From the NCBI GenBank assembly GCA_034211175.1, contig JAXHUH010000182.1, forward strand, positions 1 through 29,893: 29,893 bases of DNA, in the 5' to 3' direction. The stretch comes from JAXHUH01 sp034211175 (GTDB taxonomy: Bacteria > Actinomycetota > Acidimicrobiia > Acidimicrobiales > CAIXPF01). Shown here piece after piece: positions 1-8,338 of this stretch (the first letter of the stretch is position 1; the number at the start of each line of letters is the position of its first letter). Under the pieces are notes generated by a model that made no database searches, was not told the DNA's origin, and worked only from the letters and a program-made list of their open reading frames with translations. The position numbers and the translations under genes were made by a program.

Positions 1-147
1 GCCCGGGCCCGGCCACCGGCGGTCTCCCCTCCGCCCGACTGCAGTGCTGATCTCTCTCTCCCGCCATCCCGACCCGCCGACCCGGTCCGCCCCGCCCGGT
101 GGGTCCGCCGCCCGCCGAGGACGCCCATGACGAACGGAACCCCATGA
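1..147 (+). other. Open frame at the left edge, possible 3' end of an upstream gene
   Basis: Frame 1 is open from the first base to a TGA at 145-147, which overlaps the ATG of the next gene in an ATGA arrangement. Every junction in this operon except the YcaO-1/YcaO-2 gap is spaced this tightly, so this could be the tail of a cut gene. The translation is Pro/Arg-rich and shows no family. A second frame closes at 48-50, with a Cys as its last codon. GC-rich DNA leaves frames open by chance, so neither is claimed as a gene. If a RiPP precursor lies upstream, its end may be here. Confidence 0.15.
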
Positions 148-1121
148 CGACGACGACCGATCGGGCCGCGACGACCCACCGACCCGAGCCGGCGCCGCAG
201 GGAGCGCGGGCGTGGGCCGGGACAACCGACGCGATCACCCTGGCCGAGGGGGCGTTCGCCTTCGACACCGACGACGGGCGTCATGTGATCGCCACCCCCG
301 CGGGTGAGTTCCTCGAGCTGCGGCTGGCGGCGGCGGCCTGGGCGCGCCTGCGAGTCGTGCTCGACGGGCGCCCGCCCGCCGAGGCACTCGGCGGGGTGCA
401 CGACGGCGAGGCCGTCGCCGTCGGCGCCGCGCTCGACGTCCTGGCGGCCGAGGGCGTCCTGGCGCCGCTCGCGCCACCGCCGCGCCTGACCGGTCACGTG
501 GTCGTCACCGGCGACGGGCCGGTGGCCGAGCACCTCGTCGAGCTGACGGGCGAGGCGGGCCTCGCGTCGACACGTTGCGACGGTGATGCCGTCGGCGCCG
601 CGCTGGACGACGCCGACGTCGCGGTCGACGTCGTCGTGGCCTGCGAAGGGTGGCTGCCGGACACGCGCTGGCGTGCCCTCGACGCCGTGTGCGTGAACGC
701 CGGCGTGCCATGGCACCGGTGCTGGCGCGAGGGGGCGACCGCGTGGTTGGGCCCGCTCACCGTGCCCGGGCGCTCCGCGAGCTATGACGACCTGCGCCTC
801 CGGCGGTTGGCCGCATCGAGCTGGCCCGCCGAGCTCATCGCCTCGTGGGGCCGGATGGAGGACGCCGACGTCCCCGCCGCCGTGTGGCCTCCGGCGGTGT
901 GCGCCATGATCGCCGGCGCCCTGGTCGCCGATGTCCTGGCGCTCCTCGACACGGCGCGCGACCCCGACCCGTCGGCCATGGCGGTGGCCACCGCGTGGCG
1001 GGGCTACGACCTCGGCTCGAGCTGGTGGCAGCGCCACCCCGTGCTGGCCCTCCCCGCCGGCATCCTCCACGTGGGCGAGGACTTCGGTGACGTCACGGTC
1101 GAGGCGGCGGGCCGCCGATGA
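144..1121 (+). CDS. E1-like (Ocin-ThiF-type) cyclodehydratase partner with N-terminal RiPP recognition domain
   Basis: Probable leader-peptide-binding partner of the YcaO enzymes in a TOMM-type RiPP pathway. In this family the protein binds the precursor leader and activates the YcaO cyclodehydratase; it does not catalyse by itself. Residues about 30-110 look like a PqqD-like winged-helix recognition element (strands, a helix ending in VLDGRPP, then LDVLAAEGVLAPL). From about 115 a Rossmann-like fold starts with VVVTGDGPVAEHL. Cys residues are scattered and no CxxC pair is visible, so the structural zinc site of many E1-like proteins seems absent. The ATG at 144 is preferred over a GTG at 99, which would add 15 Pro-rich residues. 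The end overlaps YcaO-1 by ATGA. The family call rests on fold pattern and operon context; the YcaO neighbours make it likely. Confidence 0.72.
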   Translation: MTTTTDRAATTHRPEPAPQGARAWAGTTDAITLAEGAFAFDTDDGRHVIATPAGEFLELRLAAAAWARLRVVLDGRPPAEALGGVHDGEAVAVGAALDVLAAEGVLAPLAPPPRLTGHVVVTGDGPVAEHLVELTGEAGLASTRCDGDAVGAALDDADVAVDVVVACEGWLPDTRWRALDAVCVNAGVPWHRCWREGATAWLGPLTVPGRSASYDDLRLRRLAASSWPAELIASWGRMEDADVPAAVWPPAVCAMIAGALVADVLALLDTARDPDPSAMAVATAWRGYDLGSSWWQRHPVLALPAGILHVGEDFGDVTVEAAGRR

Positions 1122-2479
1122 GCACGGTCGACGACCTCGTCGACCCCGCGGCCGGCGTGCTCACCTGGGTCCGCCCGCTGCTCCCCGACCCCGTGGCGCC
1201 GCCGTCGCTGCAGGTGTGGGCGAGCCACTCCGCGGACGTCGACCACGTGTTGGGGGTGCCCGCCGACCGGTTCGGCACCGGCACCTCCTTCGACGCCCCC
1301 GATGCCGCCAGGTCCGCCGCCATCGGCGAGGCGATCGAGCGCTACTGCGCCAACATCGTGCCCACCGACCTCGTGGTCGCGTCCCACGAGGAGCTGTCGC
1401 GCTCGGGCCCTCGCTCGATCGACCCGACGACGCTCGCGCTCTACAGCGAATCGCAGTACGCCGAGGCCGGCTGCCCGTTCGTGCCGTTCCGCCCGGAGCT
1501 GCGGGTCCGCTGGGCCGAGGGCACCTCGCTCGTCGATGGACGACCGTGCCTGGTCCCGGCATCGCTCGTGTGGATGAACTACTTCCTCGGTCCTCGCCGG
1601 GACGACCCCCCGACCAACTTCGCGATGTTCGCCGGCGTGGCCGCCGGCCCGGACCCCGCCTGGGCCCGGCGATCGGCGCTCGAGGAGCTCATCGAGCGCG
1701 ACGCCACGATGGTGTGGTGGCACAGCGGCGGCGACCCCATCGCCGTCGAGATCGACGATCCCTCGCTCGCCGCGCAGCTGGCCCCGCCACCCACCAGCCC
1801 GGTCGAGGTCACGTACGTGTCGATCCCGAACCGCCTCGGGGTCCCGGTGATCGGCGCGTTCCTGCGGGACCACGACGACGAGGTCGTGGCGCTGGGCGTC
1901 GCCGCCCGCGCCCGCGCGGCCGACGCGGTCCGCAAGGCCGCGGCCGAGGCGTGGTCGCTGCGCACCTACGCGCTCGGGCTGGCCGACCCGGAGGGGCTCA
2001 TCTGGCGGGCGGCGCAGGCGGCGCTCATCGACGGCTCGGCGCTCAAGCCGTTCCGGGCCGACCGCCGCTACGCGGACGACTACCGGGACGACTTCCGCGA
2101 CGTCACCGACCTGTCGTGCCAGTCGCAGATCTACCTCGACCGCCGGATGCACCACTGGTGCGACCGCATCCGCCGACCGGGACGTTCGACGGCGCTCAGC
2201 GAGATCGCCGCCGTCGACGGTGACCCCCTGACCGCCTATCTCTCGCTCCTCGTCGACGTGGACGTGCACCCGGTCGTCGTCGACCTCACCACCCCCGATG
2301 TCGCAGCGTGCGGGCTGTCGGTGGTCCGGGTGGTGGCTCCCGGTCTCTACTCGAACCCGCCGGCCGCATTCCCGTTCCTCGGCGGCACCCGCCTGCGGAC
2401 CGAGCCCCGCACCCTCGGCCTCGCCGAGCGCGACCTCGCCGAGGACGAGCTGGTGCTCGCCCCGCTACCCCACACGTGA
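1118..2479 (+). CDS. YcaO-domain protein 1 (SagD-like cyclodehydratase)
   Basis: YcaO enzymes use ATP to activate a backbone amide so that a Cys, Ser or Thr side chain (azoline) or sulfide (thioamide) can attack it. The 453-residue length is usual for the SagD-like TOMM group. YcaO acidic helices are visible: GEAIERY (E71, E74) and LEELIERD (E189, E190, E193). The third helix reads RKAAAEAW with E277. The position where classical YcaOs carry the ATP-contacting Gln appears to be Trp or another non-Gln residue. The C-terminus is proline-rich (LAPLPHT), reminiscent of the PxPxP tail of azoline-forming YcaOs that is important for activity. VVRVVAPGLYSNPPAAFPFL matches the usual C-terminal segment. 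It overlaps the E1-like gene by 4 bases and is a paralogue of YcaO-2. Whether it is catalytic or a pseudoenzyme partner cannot be decided from sequence alone. Confidence 0.88.
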   Translation: MSTVDDLVDPAAGVLTWVRPLLPDPVAPPSLQVWASHSADVDHVLGVPADRFGTGTSFDAPDAARSAAIGEAIERYCANIVPTDLVVASHEELSRSGPRSIDPTTLALYSESQYAEAGCPFVPFRPELRVRWAEGTSLVDGRPCLVPASLVWMNYFLGPRRDDPPTNFAMFAGVAAGPDPAWARRSALEELIERDATMVWWHSGGDPIAVEIDDPSLAAQLAPPPTSPVEVTYVSIPNRLGVPVIGAFLRDHDDEVVALGVAARARAADAVRKAAAEAWSLRTYALGLADPEGLIWRAAQAALIDGSALKPFRADRRYADDYRDDFRDVTDLSCQSQIYLDRRMHHWCDRIRRPGRSTALSEIAAVDGDPLTAYLSLLVDVDVHPVVVDLTTPDVAACGLSVVRVVAPGLYSNPPAAFPFLGGTRLRTEPRTLGLAERDLAEDELVLAPLPHT

Positions 2480-2592
2480 GCGCCACCCCACACGCGTCGG
2501 GTGTCCCGGGCGCCGCCGTCATCCCGGCCTCTTCGCCGGCGCGTGACCACGCTCGATCGACCCGACCGCGAACCACTGGAGGCCTCCCGTGA
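2476..2592 (+). CDS. 38-residue ORF bridging YcaO-1 and YcaO-2 (possible precursor peptide, unproven)
   Basis: A GTG at 2476 overlaps the YcaO-1 stop (GTGA), and its own TGA at 2590-2592 overlaps the GTG of YcaO-2. The frame therefore exactly fills the only gap in the operon, with the same GTGA coupling at both ends. The peptide has no Cys but is rich in Ser and Thr, starts MSATPHASG and ends RTTGGLP. Ser/Thr could in principle be made into oxazolines. There is no ribosome binding site at the GTG, and GC-rich DNA yields such frames by chance. It resembles no precursor family I know. Confidence 0.25.
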   Translation: MSATPHASGVPGAAVIPASSPARDHARSTRPRTTGGLP

Positions 2593-3932
2593 CCGACGTC
2601 GCGGATCCGTTCGTCCCCCCGGCGAGCGGGCGCTCCCCGCTCGTCGACGCCGCGACCGGCATCGTCCACCGGGTGTGGTCCGAACCGCTGCCCTCCCTCG
2701 GGCCGCCGGGCCTTCGTCTCTGGTTCGCGCAGCTCTCCAGCACCGAGCCCTTCGGGTCGCCCCTCGGCGCGGACACCGCCACCGGGTGCACCTGGTGGGA
2801 CGACGAGGCCGCGCGTCGTGCCGCGATCGGTGAGGCGGTGGAGTGGTACGCCGCGAACCTCGTGCCCCGCGACCTCCTCCGGGCGAGGGCACGGGACCTC
2901 CCTCCACACGAGCGGGTCGACCCGGCCGAGCTGGCGCTCTACTCGCCGGACCAGCTCGCGGCCGACGGGTTCCCGTTCGTCCCGTTCACTGATGACGTCG
3001 AGGTCCGGTGGTCGACCGGCACGGCGTTGTTCGACGGCAGTCGGAGGTTCGTGCCGGCCTCGGTCGTCCACCTCGCCTACACGACCGGCGCGACCACGGG
3101 GCAGCCGCTCATGAACTTCCCGGTCAACGCCGGCATCGCCGCCGGCGCGGACGGGCACGACCCCGTGCACGCCGCGCTCGCCGAGGTCGTCGAGCGCGAT
3201 GCGCTGGCCGAGGCGTGGACGTTCGGCGCGCCGCTCGTGCCGCTGCGGATCCCGTGGTGGTTCGCCCGGGAGCTGGGCGCCGGCGACGGCGCCGAGTGGA
3301 CGTTCCTGCGCCTGCCGACCCGGGTGGCGTGCCCCGGGGTGCTCGCCGTGGTCCGCGATCGCCGGCGCCGCCTCGTCGGCGTCGGCGCAGCCGTGCGCGC
3401 CGACGCCGTGGACGCGGCCCGCAAGGCGTCGGCCGAGGCGATGGTGGCGCTGTCGGGGGCGGTCGGCATCGAGCACTCCGACCTGTGCCCCTTCGCGGGT
3501 TCGGGCGAGCACGGCGGACCGCTCGTCCCGTGGCGGGAGGACCGCACCTACCGATCCGCCTATCGGGACGACTGGCACGACGTCGTCGACATCACCTGCC
3601 ACGCCCAGCTCTACGTCGATCCCGCCATGGTCGACGCGCTCGACCGTCGCCTCGGCCAGCTCACCGCCGACGCCGACGAGGTCGCGCTGGAGGACGTCCC
3701 GACCCTCGACGGTCCGCACCGCATCGCCGAGCGGCTCGTCGCCGCGGGATTCGATCCCGTCGTCGTCGACGTCACCACCAGCGACGTGCGCTCGCTCGGC
3801 TGGCGGGTCGTCCGGGCGGTCGTCCCCGGCCTGCGGGCGACCGCCCCGGCCGCGTTCCCGTACCTCGGCGAGACCCGCCGCAGCCGCCGCCACGACGGCG
3901 CCCCCTACCTCGGGCCGGTTCCCCATGTCTGA
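2589..3932 (+). CDS. YcaO-domain protein 2 (SagD-like cyclodehydratase paralogue)
   Basis: 447 residues, clearly paralogous to the preceding YcaO-1. Shared blocks include GEAVEWYAANLVPRDLL, the LYSPDQLAADGFPFVPF region, the EVVERDALAEAW acidic helix, YRDDWHDVVDITCHAQLYVD and VVRAVVPGL near the end. As in YcaO-1, the helix that normally carries ExxQ reads RKASAEAM, without a visible Gln. The C-terminus LGPVPHV again ends in a Pro-x-Pro-His pattern. The GTG start has a good GGAGG ribosome binding site at about 2576-2580. The end overlaps YcaO-3 by 8 bases. Two SagD-like paralogues side by side suggest a heteromeric complex or division of labour on different residues of one precursor. This is inference. 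Confidence 0.88.
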   Translation: MTDVADPFVPPASGRSPLVDAATGIVHRVWSEPLPSLGPPGLRLWFAQLSSTEPFGSPLGADTATGCTWWDDEAARRAAIGEAVEWYAANLVPRDLLRARARDLPPHERVDPAELALYSPDQLAADGFPFVPFTDDVEVRWSTGTALFDGSRRFVPASVVHLAYTTGATTGQPLMNFPVNAGIAAGADGHDPVHAALAEVVERDALAEAWTFGAPLVPLRIPWWFARELGAGDGAEWTFLRLPTRVACPGVLAVVRDRRRRLVGVGAAVRADAVDAARKASAEAMVALSGAVGIEHSDLCPFAGSGEHGGPLVPWREDRTYRSAYRDDWHDVVDITCHAQLYVDPAMVDALDRRLGQLTADADEVALEDVPTLDGPHRIAERLVAAGFDPVVVDVTTSDVRSLGWRVVRAVVPGLRATAPAAFPYLGETRRSRRHDGAPYLGPVPHV

Positions 3933-5301
3933 CGCTGCGCCGAGCATCGATCGGTCGGGCGAGGCCGGCGACACGAGCGAGCGCCACGCGACCGCACCCC
4001 GGCACCAGCCGGCGCCTCTGCACCCGACGGTGCGCGCCTGGCTCGGTGACGGCGCACCGAAGTCGTCGTCGGCGGTCGAGCACCTCCTGGCGTCCGCCGA
4101 GACCCTGGCCCGGTCGATGGCGCACCGCGAGGCGCTTGGCATCACCCGGGTCGCCGACATCACCGGGCTCGACACCGTCGCCATCCCCGTCGTCACCGCG
4201 CACCGGCCCAACGCCCGATCCCTGTCGGTCGCCCAGGGCAAGGGCGCGAACCTCGACGACGCCACCGCCTCGGCGGTCATGGAGGCCGTCGAGACCGCAC
4301 ACGCCGAGCGGCCGGAGGTGGCGCTCCGGCTGGCGTCGGCGGCCGAGCTCCGCGCCGCCGGCGAACGCCACGTGGATCCCGCCGCGCTGGCCCGGCACGG
4401 CCCGATCCGCGTCGGAACCTGCGCGTCGATCCTGTGGGCCCGCGGCGTGAGCCTCGTCGACGGGGCGGCGGTCGACGTGCCCTACGACGCCGTCCACCTC
4501 GACCTGACCACCGACATCCCCACCACCGGCTCGCTCGTCCTGTCGAGCAACGGACTCGCGTCGGGCTCGACCCGCGCCGAGGCCGTCGTCCACGGCCTGT
4601 GCGAGCTCATCGAGCGCGACGCCTGCCGTCTCTGGGAGCTCGCCGAACCCGACCACCGCAGCGCCACCCGCGTCGACCCGGCGACGGTCACCGATCCCGT
4701 CTGCGAGGACCTCCTCGCCCGGGTCGAGCACGCCGACCTGGACGTGGCCATCCACGACCTGACCAGCGACCTGGGCATCCCGGTCGTCCTCGTCCAGCTC
4801 GCCGATCGCCGGCCCAACCCGTTCCGGCCCCTGGCCCCGGCGGCGGGCGTCGGCTGCCACCTCCATCCCGCCACCGCGCTCCGGCGGGCGATCACCGAGG
4901 CCGCCCAGACCCGTCTGATCGACATCGCCGGCCTGCGCGACGACCTCGACCCCGCGACCTACGCCGCGGCTGCGGAACGTTCCGGCCGCACCGATGCGGA
5001 GGTGCCGGTGCTCGAACCGCTGCCGCAGGGCGCCCGGTCGCACGGCGCCGACGGCGGTCTGGCCACCTCCACGATGGCCGGCGACGTCGCGGTGCTCGTC
5101 CGAGCGCTCCGGGACGCCGGGCTCGAACCGGTCGTCGTCGACCTGACCAGCGAACGATTCGGCATCGCCGTCGTCCGCTGCGTCGTCGCCGGGCTCGAGG
5201 GCCTGCCGGTGATGATGGCCGGGGTCGCCGCGACGACCGGTGACCGGGCCCGGGCAGTTCTCGCCCGAGCGGGCCATCGCTCCTGGGAGGGCAGCGCATG
5301 A
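3925..5301 (+). CDS. YcaO-domain protein 3, likely TfuA-partnered (thioamidation type)
   Basis: 458 residues from the ATG inside the end of YcaO-2. The nucleotide-binding residues look intact: VMEAVETAHAER, LCELIERDA (E227, E230) and the classical EAAQTR segment (E325, Q328). Unlike YcaO-1 and -2, it has no proline-rich tail and ends GHRSWEGSA. It is followed with a 4-base overlap by a TfuA gene. YcaO-TfuA pairs install thioamides, for example in thioviridamide-like RiPPs and on methyl-coenzyme M reductase. On this basis I infer a thioamide-forming enzyme, while YcaO-1/2 with the E1-like protein resemble azoline machinery. An in-frame open stretch reaches back to 3199 inside YcaO-2 but is only overlap; the start at 3925 fits family length. 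Confidence 0.88.
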   Translation: MSDAAPSIDRSGEAGDTSERHATAPRHQPAPLHPTVRAWLGDGAPKSSSAVEHLLASAETLARSMAHREALGITRVADITGLDTVAIPVVTAHRPNARSLSVAQGKGANLDDATASAVMEAVETAHAERPEVALRLASAAELRAAGERHVDPAALARHGPIRVGTCASILWARGVSLVDGAAVDVPYDAVHLDLTTDIPTTGSLVLSSNGLASGSTRAEAVVHGLCELIERDACRLWELAEPDHRSATRVDPATVTDPVCEDLLARVEHADLDVAIHDLTSDLGIPVVLVQLADRRPNPFRPLAPAAGVGCHLHPATALRRAITEAAQTRLIDIAGLRDDLDPATYAAAAERSGRTDAEVPVLEPLPQGARSHGADGGLATSTMAGDVAVLVRALRDAGLEPVVVDLTSERFGIAVVRCVVAGLEGLPVMMAGVAATTGDRARAVLARAGHRSWEGSA

Positions 5302-6494
5302 GCCGCCCGGTCGTGTTCGTCGGCCCGACCCTCACCCGGGACGCGGTGGCCCGGGTCCTCGACGCCGACGTCCGCGGCCCCGCAGCCGCCGGGGACGTCG
5401 CTCGCGCCGCCGCCCACCGGCCGGCGGCGATCCTCGTGATCGACGGGATCTACGAGCGCACGCCCGCCGTCGGCCACAAGGAGGTCCTGTGGGCCCTCTC
5501 CGAGGGGGTCGCGGTGTACGGCGCCGCCAGCATGGGGGCGCTGCGGGCCGCGGAGCTCGACCGCTTCGGGATGATCGGGGTGGGCGAGGTGTATCGCCAG
5601 CTCCGGGACGGACAGGTCATCGCCGACGACGCGGTCGCCGTCGCCCACCTCGGCGCCGAGCACGACCACCGGCCGACGACGGTGGCGCTCGTCGACATCG
5701 TCGCCGCCCTCGACGATGCCGTCGCCGCCGGGGTGGTCGAAGCGGCCGACGCCCGGGCGCTGATCGGTGCCGCCCGGGCCCTGCACTACACGGAGCGGAT
5801 CTGGCCGTCAGTGCTCGAGCGTGCCGCCGCCGAGCTGCGGCCGGAGGTCGTTGGGCCGCTCCGCACGTGGCTGCGCAGTGGGACGCGCTCGCAGAAGGCC
5901 GATGACGCCCGTGCCGCCCTCGAGCGCGTCCGCGCCGACCTCGACGCCGGGCCGGTCACACCACCGCCCCGCGACTGGGAGCTGGCCCGCACGGTCCACT
6001 GGCGGCGGGTCGAGACGTCCCTCGGGCTGAGCTCCCGAGGACCCGACGGCCGGGCCACCGTGGGTCAGGCCACCCGAGGCCACTCCGTCGACGACCGCAC
6101 CGCCGGCGTGCTCGAGGCGGTCCGGCGCTCGGACGACTACGTCGAGACCTACCAACGGGCCCTGCTCCAGCGGCTGGCCTCCGAGCTCGCCCGCCAACAC
6201 GGCGTCGACCTGGACCCCGTCTCGGCGATGGCCGAGCTCCGAACCCGGCTCGGCCTGATCGCCGACGACACCTTCGCCGCGTGGCTGGACGCCAACGACC
6301 TCGACGCCGACCGCTGCGCACGGTTGGCGCTCGACCAGGCCGCGACCGCGTGGGCCGACGAGCGCTACGGCGACGACGCCGCAGCGCAGGTCGCCGACGT
6401 GCTGCGGATCCGCGGCCGGTACGCCCCGCTGGCCGCTGACGCCGGCGAACGGGTGGCGGCGCAGGACCCCCGCGACGCGGGCGACGGCCGGTGA
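5298..6494 (+). CDS. TfuA-like protein with long C-terminal extension
   Basis: TfuA proteins partner a YcaO enzyme in thioamide formation and are thought to deliver or release sulfide. The N-terminal domain is clear: VVFVGPTL at the start, then ILVIDGIYERTPAVGHKEVL, and YGAASMGALRAAEL followed by GMIGVGEVY at about residues 73-97. At 398 residues it is longer than a minimal TfuA. Everything after about residue 150 is helical, Arg/Asp/Ala-rich and not recognised. The ATG overlaps the YcaO-3 stop (ATGA), and its own stop overlaps the GTG of the peptidase, so the three genes are translationally coupled. No separate sulfurtransferase is visible in the operon. Confidence 0.85.
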   Translation: MSRPVVFVGPTLTRDAVARVLDADVRGPAAAGDVARAAAHRPAAILVIDGIYERTPAVGHKEVLWALSEGVAVYGAASMGALRAAELDRFGMIGVGEVYRQLRDGQVIADDAVAVAHLGAEHDHRPTTVALVDIVAALDDAVAAGVVEAADARALIGAARALHYTERIWPSVLERAAAELRPEVVGPLRTWLRSGTRSQKADDARAALERVRADLDAGPVTPPPRDWELARTVHWRRVETSLGLSSRGPDGRATVGQATRGHSVDDRTAGVLEAVRRSDDYVETYQRALLQRLASELARQHGVDLDPVSAMAELRTRLGLIADDTFAAWLDANDLDADRCARLALDQAATAWADERYGDDAAAQVADVLRIRGRYAPLAADAGERVAAQDPRDAGDGR

Positions 6495-8338
6495 GCCGTC
6501 GGCGCGGCCGACCGTCGGACGGTGCCGGGCTGCGCGCCCTCCTGTTCGCCCCGCCTGCGCACGGCAACGTCCGCCTGTCGCCCGACGGCGCGCGGCTGCT
6601 GTGGATCGCTGACGTCGACGGCGTCCCCCGGGCCTGGGTGGGCGAAGCGGCCGACCCGGCCGGCACCGGCCGGCCGTGCACGACCAGTGGTTCGCCGGTG
6701 CGGTTCTGCGCGTGGGCGCCCGACGGCGACGGGCTCATCCACGTCGAGGACGCTGGCGGTCGGGGAGCGTGGCACCTCGTCCACACGCCGCTGGGTGGCG
6801 AGGGGAGCCGGTCGGTGACGCCGTCGTGGCGGGGCGCGGACCTCCTCGCCCGATCGTGGGACCGCCCGGACGCGGTGCTCGTGTCGGTGGCCGACGACGC
6901 CGGCCTGCCCGAGGTGCACCGCTACGAGCTGGCCACCGGACGCCTCGAGCGGGTCGAGGCCAACCCCGGCACGGTCGACGAGTGGTTCGCCGACCGCGAC
7001 CTCAGGGTGCTGGTGGCGACCGCCGCCACCCCCGACGGCGGCTTCGACCTCCTGCACCGGTGCGACCCCACCGAGCGTTGGGAGCCGGTGCTCCACGTCG
7101 GGCCCCGCGACGCGTTCTTCACCCGGGTCGTGGCGGTCCCCACCGACCACGACGTCCTGCTCGTCGGCCCGATCGGCGGCGACACCGCCGGGCTCGTGCA
7201 CCTCGACGCCCGCCGCGGCACGTGCACCACCGTCGCCCGGCACGACGATCACGACATCGAGCACGTCCTGACCGATCCCGGCACCGGGTGGCCCACGGCC
7301 TACGGCGTGGCCGCCCCCCGCCGGCGCTGGCACGCGCTCGACGACAGCGTGGCGACCGACCTGGCCGCGCTCACCGGCGACCCCACGGTCGGCGACCTGC
7401 GGGTGGTCGACCGCAGTCGCGACGACTCGGTGTGGCTCGTCGCCCACGAGGCCGCTGACCGTCCGGTGCGCTACCGCCGTTGGCGCCGCCACGACGGCCG
7501 GCTCGAGCCGGTGCTCGTCGACCGCCCCGCGCTGTCCGCGATGCGCCTCTCGCCGGTCGCGCCCACCAGCTTCACGGCCCGGGACGGCCTCGCCCTCCAC
7601 GGGTACTGGACCGAGCCCCCCGACGGGGACCCGCCCCACCCGACGGTCGTGTTGGTCCACGGTGGGCCGTGGCTGCGTGACCAGTGGCAGCTCGACCCGT
7701 GGGTGCAGTGGATCGCGTCGCTCGGCCAGGCGGTGCTCCAGGTCGACTTCCGGGGTTCGTCCGGGCGGGGCCGGGCGTTCCTCGAGGCCGGGGCCGAGGC
7801 GGGCGGTGACGCCATGGTGGACGACGTCGCCGACGCCATCGACGAGGCCGTTCGCCGGGGGTGGGCCGACGCGGAGCGGCTCTGCGCGATGGGCAGCTCC
7901 TACGGTGGCTACGCCGCGCTGATGCTCGGCGCACGCGGCCGGGTCGGCTCGGTCGTCGCCCACGCCGCGCCCACCGACCTGGCCGACTGGCTCCTCGCCG
8001 TCTCGTCGGGCGACCCCGCCGTTGCCCAGCTGTGGCGCGCCCGGTTCGGGGACCCCCGCGAGCAGGCGACGGCCGCCCGCCTGCGGGCACGTTCGCCGAT
8101 GTCCCACGTGACCGACCTGCCCGATCGGGTGGTGCTCGCCCACGGTGCCCACGACCCGAGGGTGCCCCGCTCCCACACGGACCGCCTCGTCGCCGCGATG
8201 CGGGCTGCGGGCCGTGACGTCGTCTCGCTGGTCTTCGAGGACGAGGGCCACGAGATCGCGGACCCGGCGAACGCCCTGCGCCTTGCGGACGCCGTCGCCG
8301 AGCTCCTCACCGAGCACGCGCCGGCCCCGACGGCGTGA
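6491..8338 (+). CDS. S9 family prolyl-oligopeptidase-like serine peptidase
   Basis: 615 residues from a GTG that overlaps the TfuA stop. The N-terminal two thirds are irregular, with repeated beta-propeller-like blades (NVRLSPDGARLLWIADVDG, VRFCAWAPDGDGL). The C-terminal alpha/beta-hydrolase domain starts near VVLVHGGPW. The catalytic triad reads as Ser470 in GSSYGG, Asp555 in GAHDPRVP and His587 in DEGHEI. S9 enzymes cut short peptides whose access is limited by the propeller. At the end of a RiPP operon it could remove the leader or trim the product, or serve in self-protection; this is inference. No signal peptide is visible, so it is probably cytoplasmic. No transporter or FMN dehydrogenase gene follows. 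Confidence 0.9.
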   Translation: MSRRRGRPSDGAGLRALLFAPPAHGNVRLSPDGARLLWIADVDGVPRAWVGEAADPAGTGRPCTTSGSPVRFCAWAPDGDGLIHVEDAGGRGAWHLVHTPLGGEGSRSVTPSWRGADLLARSWDRPDAVLVSVADDAGLPEVHRYELATGRLERVEANPGTVDEWFADRDLRVLVATAATPDGGFDLLHRCDPTERWEPVLHVGPRDAFFTRVVAVPTDHDVLLVGPIGGDTAGLVHLDARRGTCTTVARHDDHDIEHVLTDPGTGWPTAYGVAAPRRRWHALDDSVATDLAALTGDPTVGDLRVVDRSRDDSVWLVAHEAADRPVRYRRWRRHDGRLEPVLVDRPALSAMRLSPVAPTSFTARDGLALHGYWTEPPDGDPPHPTVVLVHGGPWLRDQWQLDPWVQWIASLGQAVLQVDFRGSSGRGRAFLEAGAEAGGDAMVDDVADAIDEAVRRGWADAERLCAMGSSYGGYAALMLGARGRVGSVVAHAAPTDLADWLLAVSSGDPAVAQLWRARFGDPREQATAARLRARSPMSHVTDLPDRVVLAHGAHDPRVPRSHTDRLVAAMRAAGRDVVSLVFEDEGHEIADPANALRLADAVAELLTEHAPAPTA

